A stretch of DNA of 64,000 bases from Endothia cerciana (taxonomy: Eukaryota > Ascomycota > Sordariomycetes > Diaporthales > Cryphonectriaceae). The notes beneath the pieces were generated by a model. It searched no databases. It was not told where the DNA came from and saw only the letters and a list, made by a program, of their open reading frames with translations. The stretch lies in NCBI GenBank assembly GCA_026119935.1, contig JALRMH010000004.1:1302001-1366000 (forward strand), read 5' to 3'. Each line of letters begins with the position of its first letter. The first letter of the stretch is position 1. Position numbers and translations under genes: made by a program. Of this stretch, positions 1-11,581 are shown one piece after another.

Positions 1-180
1 TCAGGGGCTCTAAGTTGGGCAAATTTCATATACTGACTACATTCAAGTAAGGAGACTCGCTTCCAGCCGGACCGTGCCTTGACGTGGTTAGATGGGCGTT
101 GCTTTGAAACCGCAAAACCCCCTTCCCCGGCCCCTTTGATGGCAGTAAGTACTAAACGTGTTGACTTCCGAATCGCGCAG

Positions 181-1767
181 CCTCCGAGATATCGACCGCC
201 CTCATAGCTCTCAATGGCACCGGCGACGGCGCGGGCGACTGGCACATTGCTGTGCGTGGAGGGGGGCACAGCAGTTGGCCTGGCATCAACAACGTGGACA
301 ATGGTGTGACAATAGACCTTGGCAACCTCAACGCTTCCTGGTACAACGCGACAACCGGCCTGGCCTCTGTCGTCCCTGGCGAGAAATGGGTTGATGTTGC
401 TTCTGATCTGATTAAAGACAACGTTATTGTCTATGGAGGCCGTGATGGTGGTGTCGGAGTAGGCGGTTACTTGATCGGGGGGTAAGTTTGCCTGCCTGAT
501 GGGTCTCGCTCCTCTTTCAACGACCATCTGCTTGACCCAAATCTGCTGCCAGACATGCACAGAGCTACTAACCCGTTCTGTGGTCCTCTCCCTGTTCTTC
601 CTGCGCTCTCACACTGTTTACTTTCTCTCCAATCTCCCCCCCCTCCCCCCTCCCCCCCCAAGAGCTCGTGTCGTCTCCCTGCTAAGAAGCGGGAACCCCC
701 ACGCAGTGGTAACAACTATAACGCCCAGCGCCACGGGTTTGGCTGCGATACCGTCGTCAACTATGAAGTGGTCCTCGCCAACGGCAGCATTATCGACGTG
801 AACAACCAGACGCATCCTGACTTGTTCAGAGCCCTGAAGGGCGGATCGTCGAATTTTGGGATCGTCACGCGCTATGACATGAGGGCCTTCCCGGCCCAGG
901 ATGTCTGGGGAGGATCCATCATCTCGACCAAGGAGACATCCGAGGCCGTCGTCGCCGCCACTGTCAACTACGCCCGACTGCCCCAGTCGATTGCCATTGA
1001 CGATTCCGCCATCATCATCTTCGAGCACAACACCACCCTGGCACCCACCGAGCCCTGGATCATCGTTTCTGCCCTGACGAACGTGCAGGGCAATTCTAAC
1101 TCCAGCTCCTTCACCGAGTACCTCCAGCTCAACGCCACGGCCACTTCCTATGCGTTGTACAACTACGTTGACTACCTGGTGGCCGGGGAGAACGCCGGCG
1201 ACCTCCGGTGAGACAGAAAGCACCGCGCACTCGTAGTACGGGTTATTAGGGTACTGATCATGCCTGTGTTGCCTTAGTGTCACATGGTTCACGCTGACGT
1301 TCAAGGCCGACGCGCGAGTGCTCACCAAGGCCGTCGAGCTGTACGACGAGTACGTCTCCAACCTGCAGAGCCACATGCCCGCGGACGCCTTCATGGCGAG
1401 GATGATCTGGCAGTCGATGCCCACGTGGGCGGCCTATGTGAATAGCGAGAACGTCCTGGGCCTCGGCGAGAAGCTGACGGACAACGGCATCCTCTGGATG
1501 ATCCACTGCCTCGTCGACACTGTCGAGCAGGAAGCCATTGCCAACCAGTACCTGGCCGTCCTGACCGCCCAGCTCAAGGCCTACTCCGCGTCGGTGGATG
1601 CCGACATCGACTGGACGTACCTGAACTATGCCGGTCCGGCCCAGAACCCCCTGGGAAGCTACGGGCAGGCCAACATCGACCTGATCCGCAGCGTCGCGGC
1701 CGCCTATGACCCCGAAGGCTTTTTCCAGACGCGTGTTCCGGGGGGCTTCAAGATCTCTAGGGTGTAG
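181..1767 (+). CDS. BBE-type FAD-linked oxidase, 5' end missing or unresolved
   Basis: Berberine-bridge-enzyme-like flavoprotein oxidase (FAD_binding_4 plus C-terminal BBE domain), usually secreted and oxidising sugars or secondary metabolites. I assemble three exons: 181-481, 707-1207 and 1278-1767 (stop TAG). Both internal introns have clean GT/AG ends and keep frame. The first exon carries the RGGGHSS motif whose His normally holds FAD covalently, followed by a VTIDLGN strand. Exon 2 has the HGFGCD...VNYEVV segment and the ALKGGSSNFGIVTR block. Exon 3 ends in the BBE domain (WTYLNYAG, NPLGSYG) and the typical FQTRVPGGFKI tail. Upstream of 181 the frame is closed by a stop at 162-164. A CAG acceptor at 178-180 and a possible donor at 145 leave only a 36-nt intron, and no convincing N-terminal exon with signal peptide is visible in the first 144 bases. 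The gene is either cut by the window edge or 5'-damaged. Confidence 0.82.
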
Positions 1768-2460
1768 CCGGATCGTCGAGAGAAAACACCTGCATCCCAT
1801 AGTCGAGGGGATATAATCAATAATGCCGTCATCTCACAGGCCCAAACTCGCATAGAAAACCTGGGAAACGGATGCTGACCGCTCAACTTCGTTGCATATC
1901 CGATTAAAGCTTCTATAGATCGGGACGCTACATACCTCCAACGCAAAACCCGGGTTGAGAATGTATGGGCCGTATCGTATTTGGTAGAGGAAAAACAGCC
2001 AACTACAAGACACAAGGCTGGCAGAGGCCGGCTTGACACGTCCAGAATGATAAAACAGAAGCCTGTCGGTTGCTTTCGGCATCTCCTTGCGTAGCCGTGC
2101 TGTTTGTCCAGTCAGATAAGCAAGTACGGAAGGCCGGACCGCGACCGTCTCTGGATTCACCGCGTTGCGCGTGTGAATACATCCCCCGAATTGCTTGCAT
2201 TCAAAGTTTCGCCAGACCCAGGAGACGGTCTCCGGCGCAGCCAGATCGAGCTTCGCGAGGGGCGGATCTTCCAAGGCCAGTCCATGCGCGCTGCCTCGGT
2301 GAAGCACTCGTGCTCGGCATTCCACGTTGATTGGCCGTCCGGTCATTCTCGACTGGGTCGTGGCCATGTGCACCCCTTCACAATCCCTTCTCATTAGTTG
2401 ACTGTTATTCCTCATGGCCGCCTCCTCGAGGTGGCGTCTCGGGTGCTGCGAACCCTCCCA
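1768..2460. other. intergenic, nothing recognised
   Basis: This lies between the 3' ends of two convergent genes (oxidase on +, EF-hand gene on -). Open frames here, including a 193-codon one on the minus strand, show no family motif and no codon-use support. Confidence 0.5.
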
Positions 2461-3308
2461 TCACCTCCAGACCCCCGCCCTCTTCATAACATTCTCAAAC
2501 TCCCCCTTCTTGACGCCCCTGCCGACGCCCGAGCCCCCGTTCGCCTCAAGTATCATGTCCCGGAGCAGTTCGTCGTCGGCCTCCTCCTTCAGGAGCGCCG
2601 CAACCCGTCGCAGGTGCGCCATGGTGATGACACTGCTCTGAGGCTCCCCGTCCTCGTCTGTGCCCGTGAACAGCCCAAAGGCCTCGTCGACCTCGCGGGA
2701 GCGCGCGCCGGAGCCCTGGTCGCGCGCGTGGAGCTTGAGCGCGCAAATGGCCACGAAGGAGGGGTAGTTCGCGTGGCCCTCATCGTCCGGGTCGAGGATC
2801 GAGGTGAATTCGGCGAGCTCGTTCTTGTCCTTTGGTGGGATATCAAGGGCTCTGTTGGACGAAGAAAGAAAAGACAATGATCAGTCGCGGGCCTCTCACG
2901 GTGCCTGCACAGGGGCTCCGTCGTGCGTGCGCCACGCACCAACCAATACACAGACCAGGGATCAGCCAAGGGTTGAGGAGTGGAGAGAACGTACATCATG
3001 GCCCTCCTCACGTCGCCGATGGGTATAACACCCTCCTTCTCGCCCTCGCTGGGCTCTGAGAACAGCGCGAAGGCCTCCCTGATCTCGGCCTCCTCCTGCG
3101 CGGTGATGTCGTGCTCCTTGGCGAGCCTGGACTGCCGCGCACCCTTTGCGCCCGAGCCCGATGCGCCCGCCTCAGCTGCTCCCCCGGCCCGGCGTCTTGG
3201 TGGCTGCTACATGTGTCAGATGTGAGGGAGTGAGAGAGAGGTGCGCCCATATAGAGCGTCATGGCCACGAGACTGGGAGGGTTCCCGGTGGTTTTGGCAA
3301 CTTACCAT
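2461..3308 (-). CDS. EF-hand (centrin/calmodulin superfamily) protein, degenerate calcium loops
   Basis: About 201 residues from three exons: 3306-3308 (the ATG alone), 2995-3206 and 2461-2851. The ATG is followed directly by a GTAAG donor. The next exon resumes after a TAG acceptor, giving a basic, Ala/Gly-rich N-terminus and then RLAKEHDITAQEEAEIREAF, typical of an EF-hand helix. The second intron splits an Ile codon (AT|A) and restores the block ALDIPPKDKNELAEFTSIL. The four-helix-loop layout resembles fungal Cdc31/centrin-like proteins. The loops are poor calcium binders: loop 1 is FSEPSEGEKEG, loop 2 (DPDDEGHANYPS) lacks the final Glu, and loop 3 carries an insertion. A scaffold role at spindle poles or in a DNA-repair or nuclear-pore complex would fit the family, but the exact orthology is unknown. 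Confidence 0.75.
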
Positions 3309-4079
3309 CGTGAGTGAGGAAGACTGCGTCGTCGCGGTTTGCGGTTTCGTGCACGGGGAATCGGTGATGTCAAGGGGTGGAGACCTTCCGGGTTGGGCGA
3401 TTGGAGAGGGGGTGGGGGGGGTGGGTTAGGGTTGCTAACTAGCGCGGGCAGCAATTCACTTCACTTTCGTCTCGCCTAAAATTTCTGCACGCTTACACGC
3501 AGAGCTCTACTCTTATCCCTTCTCACACACCGTCCGCCAACCTCGACACTGCCATCCTACACAGCTGACGCCTTGGTGTCGCTCAGGATGCCGCTGGATC
3601 AGGCATGCGCCCAGCAGAGATATGATTGCTGGTCTTTTGCGCATGCGACCAAGGTAAGAATGTCGCCGTGTCGCGACGGCGGCGCAAGGGCATTGGGGCT
3701 AGGCAGCCTGTACCGAGATGGTTCACAACAACGGCATGTCGCGATTGGGACGCCGAACGCTTCAAAATATGCTAGAGCTTGCCGTTTCCGTATATTTACA
3801 CCAGGACGGACAAGTGTGGACAGTGAAGCAAGAGCAAAAGCATAGCATTCCATCACTCGGTCGATGCCGCCTGTCCTCATCCCAGAGGCTGGTGACTGCT
3901 CTTGACATGGAGACATCACATCATATCAGGCTGCATTAGCAACAAATTCATGTACATTTTCCTGCGCGCTCGCTCTGCACCTAGCTGCGGACATGATACC
4001 ACCCTATAGTCTCGAGTCACTCGGCTCTCTGCCACGGCTTAGCCCCGACTGGGTGTCCAGCTCGCTGCCGGTGTCGTAC
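3309..4079. other. intergenic: EF-hand gene promoter and glyoxalase II 3' region
   Basis: This holds the upstream region of the EF-hand gene (minus strand) and the downstream flank of the glyoxalase gene. A G-rich run is present near 3410-3422. I see no conserved coding block. Confidence 0.5.
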
Positions 4080-5384
4080 TCACTTGAAGTTGTTCTTCAT
4101 CTCACGGAGCGCATGCATGACATCCACCGGGTCGGTCTTGCCAGTGACCTTCTGCATATCAGGGTCCTATGAATTTGAGGGTCAGCCATCACTGTGAGAA
4201 AGCCATCAAGTGCTCGTCACTCACGCTCGTCCTCATGAACGGGTTGTGTTGCTGTTGAAGACCTTGTCAGCCACCATACACAGAATCTCCAACCCAGGGC
4301 GGTGACCTCGCCTACCTTTTCATCTCCGATCGTGAACTTCCCCTGCGTCTCCTGATTATCCTCCGCAAACTGCTGCAACTTCTTCATCGCATCGTTCTGT
4401 AACACCGACACCGCGAACTTGACGTTGCTCTTGGTGTACTCGTGGCCGGGGAACACCTTGGTATCATCCGGCAGTGCCGCGAGTGTCTTGTTCAGCGCCG
4501 TGTTCATCTCTCTCGCATTGCCCTCGAAGAACTTGCCGCACCCGGCGTGGAACAGCGTGTCGCCCGTGAAGACGACCTTCTCGTCGCCGTCCTCCATGAA
4601 CCAGCAGATGCTGTCCTGCGTGTGGCACGGCGTGTACAGGCCCTTGACGGCGATGCTACCGACCTTGAAGGCCGACCCATCGGCGGGCGTCTGGGTGACG
4701 CCTTCGGCGTCCTTGCCGGCGATGACGGGCAGGTCGGGCAGGTTGAGCTCGGCTTTCTATAGGGCACATTTAGGCACCGGCTTCAGGCGTGGGAGGGCCC
4801 GGTGGGGGTGGGGGGGGGGGGGGAACAGTTGACTCACGAGCTTCCTGTTGCCGCCTGCGTGGTCCCAGTGGCTGTACCGAATTGTCAATGCCCTGCTCAT
4901 CGTCGTACATAGGGGTCCTGGAAAGGGGCCTCACTGGTGGGTGTTCACGATGGCCGTCAGGTTGATCTTGCCGCTGCTGATGGCCTCCTTCAAGACCGGA
5001 GCAACCCTGCCACACGGGTATCAGCAGTGTGCCCTGGTCGGATACTCCTGCAGATACTCACTCAGGCGGGTTCGCGGGGTCAATGATGATGGCATCTTTG
5101 GTCTTGTCATCCGAGACCAGGTAGGCGTAGTTATTGCTACTGCCCACCCCTACCCGAGGCATTAGTGAACAGCAGCATGAGGAAGCAGCCCATGGGTCCC
5201 CAACATACACATGGGAATCGACTGGATATGCATGGCTCGTGAGATGGCAAGCTGCAGTATCGTCAGTTCCAGACTGATAGAGCCACTCATCCAGGGAAGG
5301 GAGGCAGATGAGTCGACTCACTTCTGGGCGCAGAGTTCCGAGCTTGTTCCGGAGAAGAGGCCTACGCAGGATTGCTGAATGCAT
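4080..5384 (-). CDS. GLO2: hydroxyacylglutathione hydrolase (glyoxalase II), probable mitochondrial/cytosolic dual form
   Basis: Hydrolyses S-D-lactoylglutathione to D-lactate and glutathione in methylglyoxal detoxification. There are eight exons: 5322-5384, 5209-5251, 5062-5149, 4935-5006, 4838-4871, 4316-4756, 4225-4251 and 4080-4166, giving 284 residues with all phases consistent. The metallo-beta-lactamase motif THHHWDH (T87-H93) is split by intron 4. The second metal-ligand region is DTLFHAGCGKFFEG, and FPGHEYT supplies the third. The C-terminal helices end with MHALREMKNNFK. Exon 1 encodes a basic, Arg-rich, acid-free leader (MHSAILRRPLLRNKLG...) typical of mitochondrial import. An in-frame Met28 (MHIQSIPMW) is the usual cytosolic start. 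The number of short exons is high for a fungal gene of this size. Confidence 0.92.
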
Positions 5385-5921
5385 GAGGAGGCCTCGGAAT
5401 GCTGCTTGAAAGGTGCAGGACGCCTCCTCTTTCGACCAAGGATTCCTGATGAGGATGTCTCGTTGATGAATAATCGAGATCAGGATGACGTTATTGGACA
5501 AGACAGGACGGGGGTTTAGAGGTCACCGGCAACTGCGGAATACATATGCAACCCGAAGACGACCAAAGCAATTCCAACGCAGACAGACACCAAATCTCAG
5601 GGATAAGGCAAAAAATATTGATATCCATAAAACAATTTATGTTTACAGTTATAAAAAATTTTCTGCTCAAAAAAAAAAGCAATATGGCGAGATCTTCTGT
5701 TGCGATAGGTATGTAATATAAGCCGCTGGTAGATGACCGTAACCCGTCGTCGACACCGTTGGGAAGAGAGGGGGGGGGGGGGGTGGGGCGCAACCCGTAT
5801 TAGATATCGGACCCTCAAGGTAAGGCCGTCAGGAGACAATGCAATGTTGTCATCAACTTGATCATTGAAAGAGCTATCCTTCATCCATGACGGCATCTTA
5901 GGTACTTGTCAACAGGACCGT
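5385..5921. other. intergenic with an AT-rich island
   Basis: This holds the glyoxalase II upstream region and the LAS1 3' flank. An AT-rich island at about 5596-5712 contrasts with the GC-rich surroundings, and a run of 13 G follows at about 5770-5782. No gene was recognised. Confidence 0.55.
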
Positions 5922-7234
5922 TCACAAGACGCCAATGGGTCTTGGTGACCACGGCCCATCCCACCGGAACCAACCACCTCTCTTCGTCTTCTCATCCTCG
6001 CCACCCTCACCGTCCTCGTCGCCTCCTTTCTTCCGTTTGCCGGTCGCTCTCCCAGGCCCCGGCCCCGGCCCCGGCCCCGGCCCTATGCGCTGGACTTCGT
6101 CTCTCGCGCGATACAGTTCCTGCCTGAGCTCCTCCTCGTCTGACGGCCCCCCTCTGGCCGTACCCTCAGTCGCCTCGGCCGGCAGGCCTCGTATCGCCCT
6201 AGACAACTTCACGCAGCGCAGCAGCATACCCGTATCCCTGGTCGACCGCCCGACATCCGCCAGCATGCCCAGGACAAACACCCCGTCCCACTTGCTCAGC
6301 TGCCTCATCAGCCCCTCCCTCGCGGCCTCCTCGCCAACCTCACCCTCCTGCCGCTGCAGGAAGCCCAGCAGCGCGGCACGACACATCCTCTCCTGGATCG
6401 CCCCCTCCGACGACATCGCGACCGCCTTGGCCTTGCTTGATGTCTTGTCCCGCATCGCCCTTCCCCCGGTCATGGCGATAGTAGTAGTGATAGTGGTAGC
6501 TCCGTCACCGGAGACGTCCACCACCTCCTCCTCCTCCTCCTCCACCACCTGCTCCTGCTCCCCCGGCAGATTCTTCCAATAGTACTCCCAGATCCACACC
6601 AGGGCCCTCCTTGCCGCCGGGCGCAGCTGGCCCAGCGAGGGCATCGGCTCGTGCGTCCCCTGGTGGCGGAGCTCGACGAAGCTGGCCGGCAGGCCGATGG
6701 TCTTGGCGACGCCGTACATGCTCAGCTTGCGTGCCTTGTCCTGGTGGCTGTCCAGCAGCCCCGTGACGAACCTAGACCCTCCAATCTCAGCAAGGGCCTT
6801 CTCTTCTCTACCCATCACCCCCAGAAAAGGCGCGGCGGCGGAAGAAACGTGGGCCAAGTAGAATCAAGAGCTTACCGCGTGAACCCCACAAGGTATCCCG
6901 CCGTGACCGCCGCACCGGACACGGCATCGTGCCCGCCGCGCTCGTCAAAGACGATCGCGGACATCAGGAGGGCGGTCGACTCCACGACGTGCGGGCACCC
7001 GCCGCGCTGGGCCCACATGAAGACGCGGGCGGTGGCCCCCTCGATGGCCCGGAGCTCATCCGGGGTGGACCACCACGGCGACGGCGGCGGCGCCGCCGCC
7101 GCGGGCGGGTCTGTGGTGGTGGTGGTGGTGGTGGTGGTGGTGGTGGTGATGAAGGAGGCATGCGGGTACAGCTGCGAGCGCACCCGGAGGAGCTCGGCGC
7201 GGTCGCGCCACGGGGTGAAGACGAACTGGACCAT
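5922..7234 (-). CDS. LAS1: Las1, HEPN nuclease of ITS2 pre-rRNA processing
   Basis: Las1 is the endonuclease that, with the kinase Grc3, cleaves ITS2 of the pre-rRNA in the nucleus and so is needed for 60S subunit maturation. There are two exons, 6876-7234 and 5922-6771. The intron is 104 nt with a GTAAGC donor and a TAG acceptor splitting an Arg codon, giving 402 residues. Seen: the N-terminal FVFTPWRDRAELLRVRSQLYP block, the HEPN helices (RVFMWAQRGGCPHVVESTALL), and the catalytic RHxxTH motif as RHQGTH (R155, H156, H160), followed by ALVWIWEYYWKNL. A poly-Thr run (residues about 30-41, from a GGT repeat on the plus strand) and a GPGPGPGPG tract (from a CCCCGG repeat near 6056-6084) are low-complexity insertions. 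The C-terminus is basic, then acidic, and ends in a Trp/Pro-rich tail. Confidence 0.93.
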
Positions 7235-8053
7235 CGCCGCCCCCCCCCCCCCCCCCCCTTTCCTTTTCCCCCGCCGGGGCCTGTTCAGCCCGCCGCTGCC
7301 GCCGTCCGTCGGTGGTGATGATTTGAGATTACTCGGTCTGCCTCGCTCCGGCCGCTGCAGAAGTGCGGGAGCTCCCGAGTGCGCGCTGCGATGTCTCCGT
7401 TGCGGTCCTCACACCTGCCCCAGGGCGTTTGATGGGGGCCCCCCTCCCTTTGAGATCTCCTCGCCTTCACAGTTTCGACATAAGCGTCAGGGTCAGTAAG
7501 TAGGAAGACCATAACACGCCACATGAACAACATTCGTGCCAGGTAAAGGCTGCTGCGGCGTTTACTGATCTCGTCCGGTCAGTGTGTCGCACATTCGTCT
7601 GTTTGGAGGTGGTGGGTGGTCGAAAATGCCAGGAGCCGGCCGGGTCGGATTTTGGAGGTTGTTGACGTCCAGCCGGGTCCGAGGCTCATCGCACAGTCAT
7701 TTCTAGCTCAACCACTGCTCATGGCAACTTTGAAGATACAATGCCTGCCAACTTCTTTGTTATTTCGTCGATTTCGATTTTCGACGGTGGATCCCCCTTA
7801 GAGCATCATCGCTTAGCACTCGGGAGTGCCTGGGAGAGTACCCCACCACCCACCCTCTCCCCTCCCGGCAGAAGGGGGGTTGTTTATTCACGGTTGATAT
7901 ATAGCACATTTTTCATGCATTGCGACAATGCGACAAGGAGGCATGTTTGTATTGAGGTGATCTTGATCTCATTTTTGTCTATGTGCCCTCCAATTTTTTT
8001 AATGGGTATTTGCCGGCTTGTGCGCAATGCCTCCCGTCGGAACAGCCATCTCA

Positions 8054-8056
<3 letters not shown>
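7235..8056. other. LAS1 upstream region
   Basis: Contains an 18-C run at about 7240-7257 just upstream of the LAS1 start codon, followed by GC-rich DNA. No coding block was recognised. The 243-codon plus-strand frame starting at 7741 runs across a poly-T tract and the pseudogene and is rejected. Confidence 0.5.
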
Positions 8057-8084
<28 letters not shown>

Positions 8085-9396
8085 GGTTTTGATCTCGGCA
8101 GGTACCACGTTCTCAGTGATCCGATTGCCCGACTTACTGAGCCGTCTTCTCAACCAGGTACATGCCATACTTGTTATTCTTCCTTCGAGACCGGCTCACA
8201 CAAGCTCCACTAGCACGGTCCTCTCAGAGATGGCCCAGTCCAGCACCTGCTTGATACCACCACGTCGCACGGCACGCCGACCAGCTTTCGCCATTGCCGA
8301 GTTAGCCCTTATACTCGCCGTATTCGACAAGCGTGGATGTGCGCGTCTCGCCGAGTCAACCGCGTGCTTGATCTCGAAAGAGTGCTGCATCTTCTTCTGG
8401 AGCGGTCTCGGACACAACGTCCTGCGGGATCTCGGCCTGGAAGCCCTTCTTAAGCAGGGTGCCGCGGACTGAGCTCTGCGCCTCGGGGATGTTGTCCTTC
8501 TGCTTGAACGACGCGGAGCCGCGGTTCGGGCAGACGAAGAAGGGACAGCTAGGATAGATGTATTAGGGCTTCGCGTGGCCCGTCAACTCCTTGCCCGCTG
8601 AGTCTACGACCTGGCCGTCCCCCAGTGCTTGGCGTTGTTGCCCAGCGCCAGTAGCACGCCTGGCGACGACCAGCTGAACTTGTACCCGAGCGGACTGTCG
8701 CTGGCCCTGGGGGCCGACAGCCCTCCTCTGTATGACAGGGAGCTCTTGATCTCTCGGCCTGCCTGATGGACCTCCTCGATGGTCATGACGGCGCACAGGT
8801 GGTCGATACCCAGCCGATCTCGTCTGTGAGAGTAATGCCAGCCGCCTTGGCCTCGGCGTTCAACCCCCCCCCCCTCAATGGCGGGGCTGACGTAGCTGGT
8901 GGCGACGACATGCTTCCTGGTGCGGATGGTGGGACTTGACGACCTTGGCGTGAGAGGTTTAGGGGACGAGGGAGATGACAAGGTCGTGGCCGGCCGGCGG
9001 CGGCGGCGTCGAGGGCATTCTCATCGTTTGACATCGAGGGGGACGGTGTTGGCGTTGGCGATGCCGGCGGGGAGCTCCCGGGCAGAGCCGGGGAGGGGGG
9101 GTCCTTACAGGCTGCGTGGTTGCAAGACCAACGGTGTCAGCCCACACTTTCCTTCGAGCCCGCACGTCAAGGCAGGGTGTGGGTGGTGGCAAAGGCGAGG
9201 AGGGGCGCAGCAGCTAGCAAACCTTCGAGGAAACCGCCGGGCCACAGCAAGAGATGCGCTGGGCGCTGTGTGGAACAATGACCGACGGGTCAAATGCAGC
9301 AGGGCACGTACCGACACTGGCCGGGATGCCGGCGTCACTCGGAACGTCCCAAAGTGGGCTTGGTGACGAAGCCAGCGCCGAGCGTAAGCACGTTGC
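8057..9396 (-). pseudogene. poly(A)-tailed relic of saccharopine dehydrogenase (LYS9-type)
   Basis: The intact enzyme is the NADP-dependent, glutamate-forming saccharopine reductase of the fungal lysine (alpha-aminoadipate) pathway. Conserved pieces run in order along the minus strand in all three frames. They are the Rossmann start LGAGFVTKPTL (about 9395-9350), DVPSDAGIPASVG, LPAGIANANTVPLDV, DLVISLVP then a stop, TIRTRKHVVATSYVSPAIE, AEAKAAGITLTDEIG, GIDHLCAVMTIEEVHQAG, NPLGYKFSWSS-like DSPLGYKFSWSSPGVLLAL, then IPEAQSSVRGTLLKKGF. An internal deletion of roughly 110 codons leads to KKMQHSFEIKH and a C-terminal KYGMYLVEKTAQ with a native-looking stop at 8134-8136. There are several frameshifts and stops. 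About 49 nt after that stop comes a run of 28 A on the minus strand (T28 at 8057-8084), as expected of a reverse-transcribed mRNA. Confidence 0.85.
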
Positions 9397-11581
9397 TTTT
9401 GTCGAGGGGAGAGGCAGGCCACGGATCAGCCCGGGTTCGTTATTACCCACAGCCAAAGGTATGGCTATAGCCCCGCCACGCGCTCACGCACGCATGCACG
9501 CACGCACGCACGCACGCACGCACACGACGGCGAGGGAGCGAGCGAGGAGGAGAGGGGGAGGGGTGGTGGCAGTGGCGGGTAATGGCTGCATGTTGCGTGT
9601 CCGTGATACGAGGCGGTCGGATCGGACCATCAGCATCCAGTTCACACGTCTAGGTGCTGCTCGGACGCCATCGCCTCAAGCTCGGATTCTGGCGCTCCGC
9701 CCGTGGGGAACGGGACCGGACGGAATGGAACCCAGGGCCCAAGACCATCTTCTTGTTCTGATCAGGGCGGAACGGGCGAGCACGATACCTCTCTGGACAA
9801 CAACCGTGGGAGACCAGAGGCGATCGATGTTGTTGCATGACAGAAAGTGTGTATGTATCCCGTCGGGGCTCGATCTGCAAGCGACAAGGTGGTTGTGTGT
9901 GCCTGCCTGTCGAGCTTCCCCCGTGTCATGGGGGGGGGGGAGGAAAACCCCCCTCGCGATCCTGTCGTGCTTGCCGATTTCGGGGGCCCCGTACGGCCCG
10001 GCTGCATCACCCCTCCCCCCTCCCCCCCCCCAAACTGTGCCCCCCCTCATCTACAGGCAGAGTTGCCCCGGGGGTGCAGGTGGCGGCATTGGTTAGTCAT
10101 GAGAAGCACGGCTGCTGCAGACCATACATACCACTAAGTATGTGTACGCGGTACTAGCAGCACGTACCCTGTACGCCATGGATACCTGGACAAGGGAGGA
10201 TCCCGCCGCGCGCAAGGAGAAGGGGACCAGGGTGGAGCAAAAGAACAACCTGTGAACCGAAAACGCAGTCGAGAGGGGCCCCCACCCGCCGCGCTAGGAC
10301 AGAGCCTGCAGGGAGGTCTCTGCCGGGTACCCCAGGGCCGCCCTGTAGCGTGATGGGTACGCAGGCACTACTTCTGCAGCCGGCCCTTGGATCAACCCCT
10401 TCCCACCAAACCCCTACGACGACCCCTCCCTCGAAACTGGGGGCCGGCGGGGGAGGGAGGGGGCAGACAGACAAAAAATCCGACAGGGGTGTCGGAGGCG
10501 GCTCTGCAAGCTGCGAGGCCAGGAGAAGAGGTCCTAGGCGAGGCAGCGTCGCCCCATCGACCCCTCGTCGGCCCCATCGGGACATCGAAGCATCGAACAC
10601 ACAGCAGCAGATCAAGGTCCACACCAGAGGATGGTCTGTGCGCCAGCCAGGGACTGATCGCGTCCTGCTCTGCACTGACCCGCGATCCCAACATACTACT
10701 ACCTAGTACTACCGTACTGTAAGGCCCATGACGGCAAGCCTCTACTATGTATGGTACATACACAACAGTACTAGGCAGCCCCCCTTTCGGATCCCACAGG
10801 GACCCGGGGTCCTGGCGGTAGGTAGAGGGCATGTTGAGGGGCCGCCTCCACTCGCCCGCCTCTGGACACAACCGCAGAAACCTCAGCTCTGGGCGGTGAC
10901 CTCAGAGACTGCCCATGTCCTGGAAAGCCTACTCGGATCTGGGGCGGACCGCGCTTCACTCTTTGAACGAAACGCCCTGCGGTTGGTCAGTCTCTCCATC
11001 CCTCTCTCTCATGATTCGGCGTGGTCACATACAGCATCTTGTTGACGGGCAATCCGGCCGGGGCCCCAGCCTCGTTGGGCTGCTGTTGTATGTACAACCC
11101 GTACGTACCACACACATACACAGCCCAGGCACTCACTCACTCGCCCCCCCCCCCCCAATCCTTACGCGGTCATTTTGCAGAGAGGGTGCATACTTTTCAA
11201 CGGCTGTGTAATTTATTTGCGGGTCTCTTCATTTGTGGCTCTGTGCATGTGTTGCAGATCGTTGGTCAATTTCCTTCTTCTCATTCAGCAGGTCTTACAG
11301 GTTCAGCAGTGTTGCTGGTGTTGTAGTAGTTGTACATCTCTTAGTTCATCCCAGGGTATCATGTCGAGTCCAATTTCCCTTGTGACCCCCCAAAAAAAGA
11401 AAAAAGAAAAAAAAGAAAAAAAAAGAAAAGGAGCACCCGTCCGTAGAACCCGTATTCTACCCGGTTTTGACCCCAGTTTGACGACTCCGTAAACCCAGAT
11501 AATGCAAATCGTGAATCATGTGCCCATGAACCTTGAGCTCGGGCGGCGATATCAGCGAGGGGGGGCCGCATCAGAAGGTCC
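9397..11581. other. long intergenic stretch, low complexity
   Basis: Holds an ACGC/GCAC tetranucleotide repeat (about 9485-9523), poly-G at 9929-9940, poly-C runs at about 10015-10030 and 11146-11157, several copies of CTACTA/CATAGTA-type words near 10689-10780, and an A-rich G-interrupted tract at 11392-11440. No conserved protein block was recognised on either strand. Confidence 0.5.
9485..9523. repeat. tetranucleotide repeat (GCAC)n
   Basis: Near-perfect tandem copies of a GCAC/ACGC unit, beginning with slightly diverged copies (CGCATGCACG). It lies upstream of the saccharopine dehydrogenase relic. Confidence 0.85.

Noticed and set aside
1834..2415. 193-codon minus-strand frame
   Set aside because: No recognisable motif, rare-looking composition, and no upstream promoter or splice support.
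7741..8472. 243-codon plus-strand frame
   Set aside because: It reads through the poly-T tract and antisense to the saccharopine dehydrogenase relic, giving a poly-Phe run.
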